Shown: positions 22,173 to 23,928 of the stretch, piece by piece
Position numbering within the stretch: the first letter of the stretch is position 1
How the letters are laid out: each line of letters starts with the position of its first letter
Assembly (NCBI GenBank): GCA_030039995.1
Contig: JASHUL010000182.1
Location: 1 to 23,928 of the forward strand
Source of the DNA: Thermoplasmata archaeon
Lineage (GTDB): Archaea > Thermoplasmatota > Thermoplasmata > Lutacidiplasmatales > UBA184
Direction: 5' to 3'
DNA: 23,928 nt
Notes under the pieces: model-generated
The model's database searches: none
What the model was told of the DNA's origin: nothing
What the model saw: only the letters and a program-made list of their open reading frames with translations
Made by a program: the position numbers and the translations under genes

Positions 22173-23305
22173 CCGCGAAACGGACGCAACGGCCAGCGAG
22201 ATTCGAAGTCTTCGGGACCGAGCAGCTGGTCGATCCACGCCCGCGCCGCGCGGAGCGCGCCGACCTCCGGCCGGAAGCCCGGCCGGTGGGTGTACGGTGT
22301 CACCCAGACGACGCCACAGACTCGCCGCCGGAGTCGAGCGAGCTCGGCGCTGACCCACTCGGCCTCCCCGAGGTCCCAGCCGTCGCTCAGGACGACCAGC
22401 GTGGTGGACGGTCCGAGCACGTAACCGAACCGTTCCGCAAAGTCGTGCAGGGAGGAGCCGATCCGCGTGCCGCCGTCCGCACGGCCGATCCGCTGGGCGA
22501 TCGCCGCCGTCGCGCGGGGGTACCCGTAGCGTCGGACCTCGGCCGTGATCTCCTGGATCCGCGTGCTGAAGGCGAACACGCGGCTTCGTCGCGATAGTGA
22601 CTCCAGCGCGTGCACGAGCGCGAAGAACCGGCTCTCGTGCTCGCGCATGGAGCCACTGACGTCCCACAACACGACGAACTCGGCGCGACTCGGCCGCGGC
22701 CGGCGGCGGCCCAGTTCGACCCACTCTCCCCCGTGACGCAAGCTCTGACGGACGGTGTCACGGAGGTCGACCGCGCCGCGATGAGACCGGTCGACCCGGC
22801 GTCCGGGGAGCGTCGCCGACGCCCGCCGAAATCGTCGCACCCCGTGCCGTATCCGGCGCACCTCCCGCTCGCTCAACGGGACCAGCGGATGGGCGGCCGT
22901 CGGCGCGTGCGCGCTGTAGGTACCGAGCGGCACGACGACCGGGGGCGGCTCGTCTCCTCCACCCTGGTCCTCTCGGGTGCCCCTCGGCGGCGGCGTCCGA
23001 AGCGGGGGCCGCAGCACCGCGACTTCCGAATCCGGGTGGAGCACGGTGTCCTCCGGAGAGGAGAAGTAGCGGTCGAACGCCGCCTCGACCCACCGAAGGT
23101 CGTCGGGGCTCTTCGCGAGGGTCGCTCCGCAGGCCGAGCGGAAGGCGGACCGGGAGAGCATCTCGATCGCGTCGACCGACCTTCCCAGGTCGACCTCGGC
23201 GCCGGTGCCGACGGGAAAGCCCTCCCGAACGAGGAACCGGAAAAAGTCGGTCAGGCGGGAGCGAAGCCGGGTGTCCGGTGTTTCGCGGGGCGGTCGGGAG
23301 CTCAT
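22169..23305 (-). CDS. CoxE-like VWA-domain protein
   Basis: A 378-residue cytosolic protein. Residues 1-90 are helical and hydrophilic (LTDFFRFLVREGFPVGTGAE), about 100-150 a Pro/Gly linker, and from about 205 a VWA fold with an intact metal-binding (MIDAS) site: D215-x-S217-x-S219 in LWDVSGSM, T280 in GGTRIGSS and D308 in SDGWD. This layout is that of CoxE, the VWA partner of MoxR-like CoxD in the maturation of carbon monoxide dehydrogenase and related molybdenum enzymes; no coxMSL genes are visible, so the target is unknown. The ATG at 23305 overlaps the stop of the upstream ATPase (ATGA at 23305-23302), a two-gene coupled unit. The stop shares CTAG (22169-22172) with the stress-protein stop. 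Confidence 0.9.
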   Translation of the reverse strand: MSSRPPRETPDTRLRSRLTDFFRFLVREGFPVGTGAEVDLGRSVDAIEMLSRSAFRSACGATLAKSPDDLRWVEAAFDRYFSSPEDTVLHPDSEVAVLRPPLRTPPPRGTREDQGGGDEPPPVVVPLGTYSAHAPTAAHPLVPLSEREVRRIRHGVRRFRRASATLPGRRVDRSHRGAVDLRDTVRQSLRHGGEWVELGRRRPRPSRAEFVVLWDVSGSMREHESRFFALVHALESLSRRSRVFAFSTRIQEITAEVRRYGYPRATAAIAQRIGRADGGTRIGSSLHDFAERFGYVLGPSTTLVVLSDGWDLGEAEWVSAELARLRRRVCGVVWVTPYTHRPGFRPEVGALRAARAWIDQLLGPEDFESRWPLRPFRG

Positions 23306-23928
23306 CCGTCGGAGGCGGGCGCGAGCGTCTTGGTCCGCAGGTACTGGAGGTCCTGCGCGTCCTTCACGAGAAATCCGAGCGTCGCCGAGATCGTCGCCGC
23401 ATCGAGCGAGGTCCGTCGGAGTGCGAGCAGCGCGGCGGCCCAGTCCAGCGTTTCGGCCACCCCGGGACGTTTCGCGAGCTCCGGCTCCTGCCGCACGCGC
23501 TGGACGAACTGGGCGATCTCCCGGGCGAACCGCTCTCCGAGCCCCGGGATCCTCCGCTCGAGGATGGCGACCTCCTTCGCCGGGTCCGGGTACTCGACGT
23601 AGGCGTAGAGGCACCGCCGCTTGAGCGCGTCACTGAGGTCCCGGGTCCGGTTGGACGTGATGATGACGAGCGGGATCCGCCGGGCGCGGATCGTGCCGAG
23701 CTCGGGAATCGTTACCTGGAAGTCGGAGAGCACCTCGAGCAGCAGCCCTTCGAACTCCTCGTCCGCCCGGTCGACCTCGTCGATCAGCAGCACCGGCCGG
23801 TGGGTCCCGTTCCCGTCGAGCGCCCGGAGGAGGGGTCGCCGCAGCAAGAAGCGCTCGCTGAAGACTTCCTTCTCCAACTCGGCGGGGGACTCGGACCGCT
23901 CGTGCATCCGTATCGCGAGGAGTTGGCG
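23302..23928 (-). CDS. MoxR/CoxD-like AAA+ ATPase (5' end beyond the window)
   Basis: The C-terminal 208 residues of an AAA+ ATPase that continues past the right edge: the frame is open from base 23928 (RQLLAIR) to the TGA at 23302, so the ATG at 23907 is not the true start. Walker A is outside the window. Walker B is VLLIDEVDRADEEFEGLLLE, then the sensor region IRARRIPLVIITSNRTRDLS with DALKRRCLY, followed by the lid (LERRIPGLGERFAREIAQFV, VAETLDWAAALLALRRTSLD). The 'DAL-K-R-R-C-L-Y' segment and the lid fit the CoxD/MoxR branch. It ends in a 4-bp overlap with the VWA gene, its probable partner. It is clearly different from the MoxR at 12104. Confidence 0.9.
   Translation of the reverse strand, partial: RQLLAIRMHERSESPAELEKEVFSERFLLRRPLLRALDGNGTHRPVLLIDEVDRADEEFEGLLLEVLSDFQVTIPELGTIRARRIPLVIITSNRTRDLSDALKRRCLYAYVEYPDPAKEVAILERRIPGLGERFAREIAQFVQRVRQEPELAKRPGVAETLDWAAALLALRRTSLDAATISATLGFLVKDAQDLQYLRTKTLAPASDG

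Noticed and set aside
21627..22724. Upstream in-frame extension of the FAD oxidoreductase gene to a 744-residue protein.
   Set aside because: The extra 370 codons run opposite the stress-protein and VWA genes, are low complexity, and the Rossmann motif starts right after the ATG at 21614.
1..23928. CRISPR arrays, insertion sequences, attachment sites, rRNA or tRNA genes.
   Set aside because: No regularly spaced direct repeats, transposase motifs, terminal inverted repeats or RNA-gene signatures were found by eye on either strand.

Overview
This G+C-rich window most likely comes from an archaeon, probably a Thermoplasmatota lineage of the kind assembled from soil or sediment. Direct signs are a class III (PibD-type) pilin signal with the VSPIIA core, TATA-like A/T islands about 27-45 nt before many starts in otherwise GC-rich DNA, apparently leaderless genes, and many N-glycosylation-type (NxS/T) secreted proteins with a C-terminal membrane anchor. 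The FTETGLPTGTSW-type repeat modules are, from general knowledge, very common in Thermoplasmatota surface proteins. No RNA genes, CRISPR arrays or insertion sequences were found, and no stretch over 300 bases lacks a gene.

Layout. (i) 1-6409 is mostly cell surface: a 5'-truncated NHL-repeat adhesin (1-1500), a DinB-like protein, a DUF1801 protein, a two-helix membrane protein, a YncE-like beta-propeller (3083-4462, minus), a second repeat-module surface protein (4710-5567, minus) and a type IV pilin-like protein (5768-6409). (ii) 6548-8640 is a same-strand run of small ligand-binding-fold proteins: PhnB-like VOC, SRPBCC, SnoaL-like and a second SRPBCC-like. (iii) 8662-10844 (minus) holds three tandem paralogous membrane-anchored exported proteins, each ending in C-x3-G-x-C-P, followed by a 52-aa single-helix membrane protein. 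(iv) 11099-15508 (plus) is a tight five-gene MoxR/DUF58 operon: DUF4129-like protein, one-helix membrane protein, MoxR AAA+ ATPase, DUF58 protein and a multi-pass membrane protein. (v) 15521-18205 (minus) is a large kelch plus carboxypeptidase-regulatory-like surface protein. (vi) 18387-22172 is housekeeping or stress: DEAD-box helicase, nucleoside phosphorylase, a convergent FAD amine oxidoreductase and a universal stress protein. (vii) 22169-23928 (minus) is a second AAA+/VWA pair of the CoxD/CoxE type, with the ATPase cut by the window edge.

The candidate undescribed system is the minus-strand cluster of CX5CP proteins plus the 52-aa membrane protein, facing the MoxR/DUF58 operon across a 254-bp divergent intergenic region. 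Each paralog has one N-terminal hydrophobic segment, a beta-rich Thr/Ala-rich ectodomain, and only two cysteines, both in the last seven residues. A surface filament or sheath subunit set is a reasonable hypothesis; nothing in the sequence proves it, and a functional link to the neighbouring operon is inferred from position alone.
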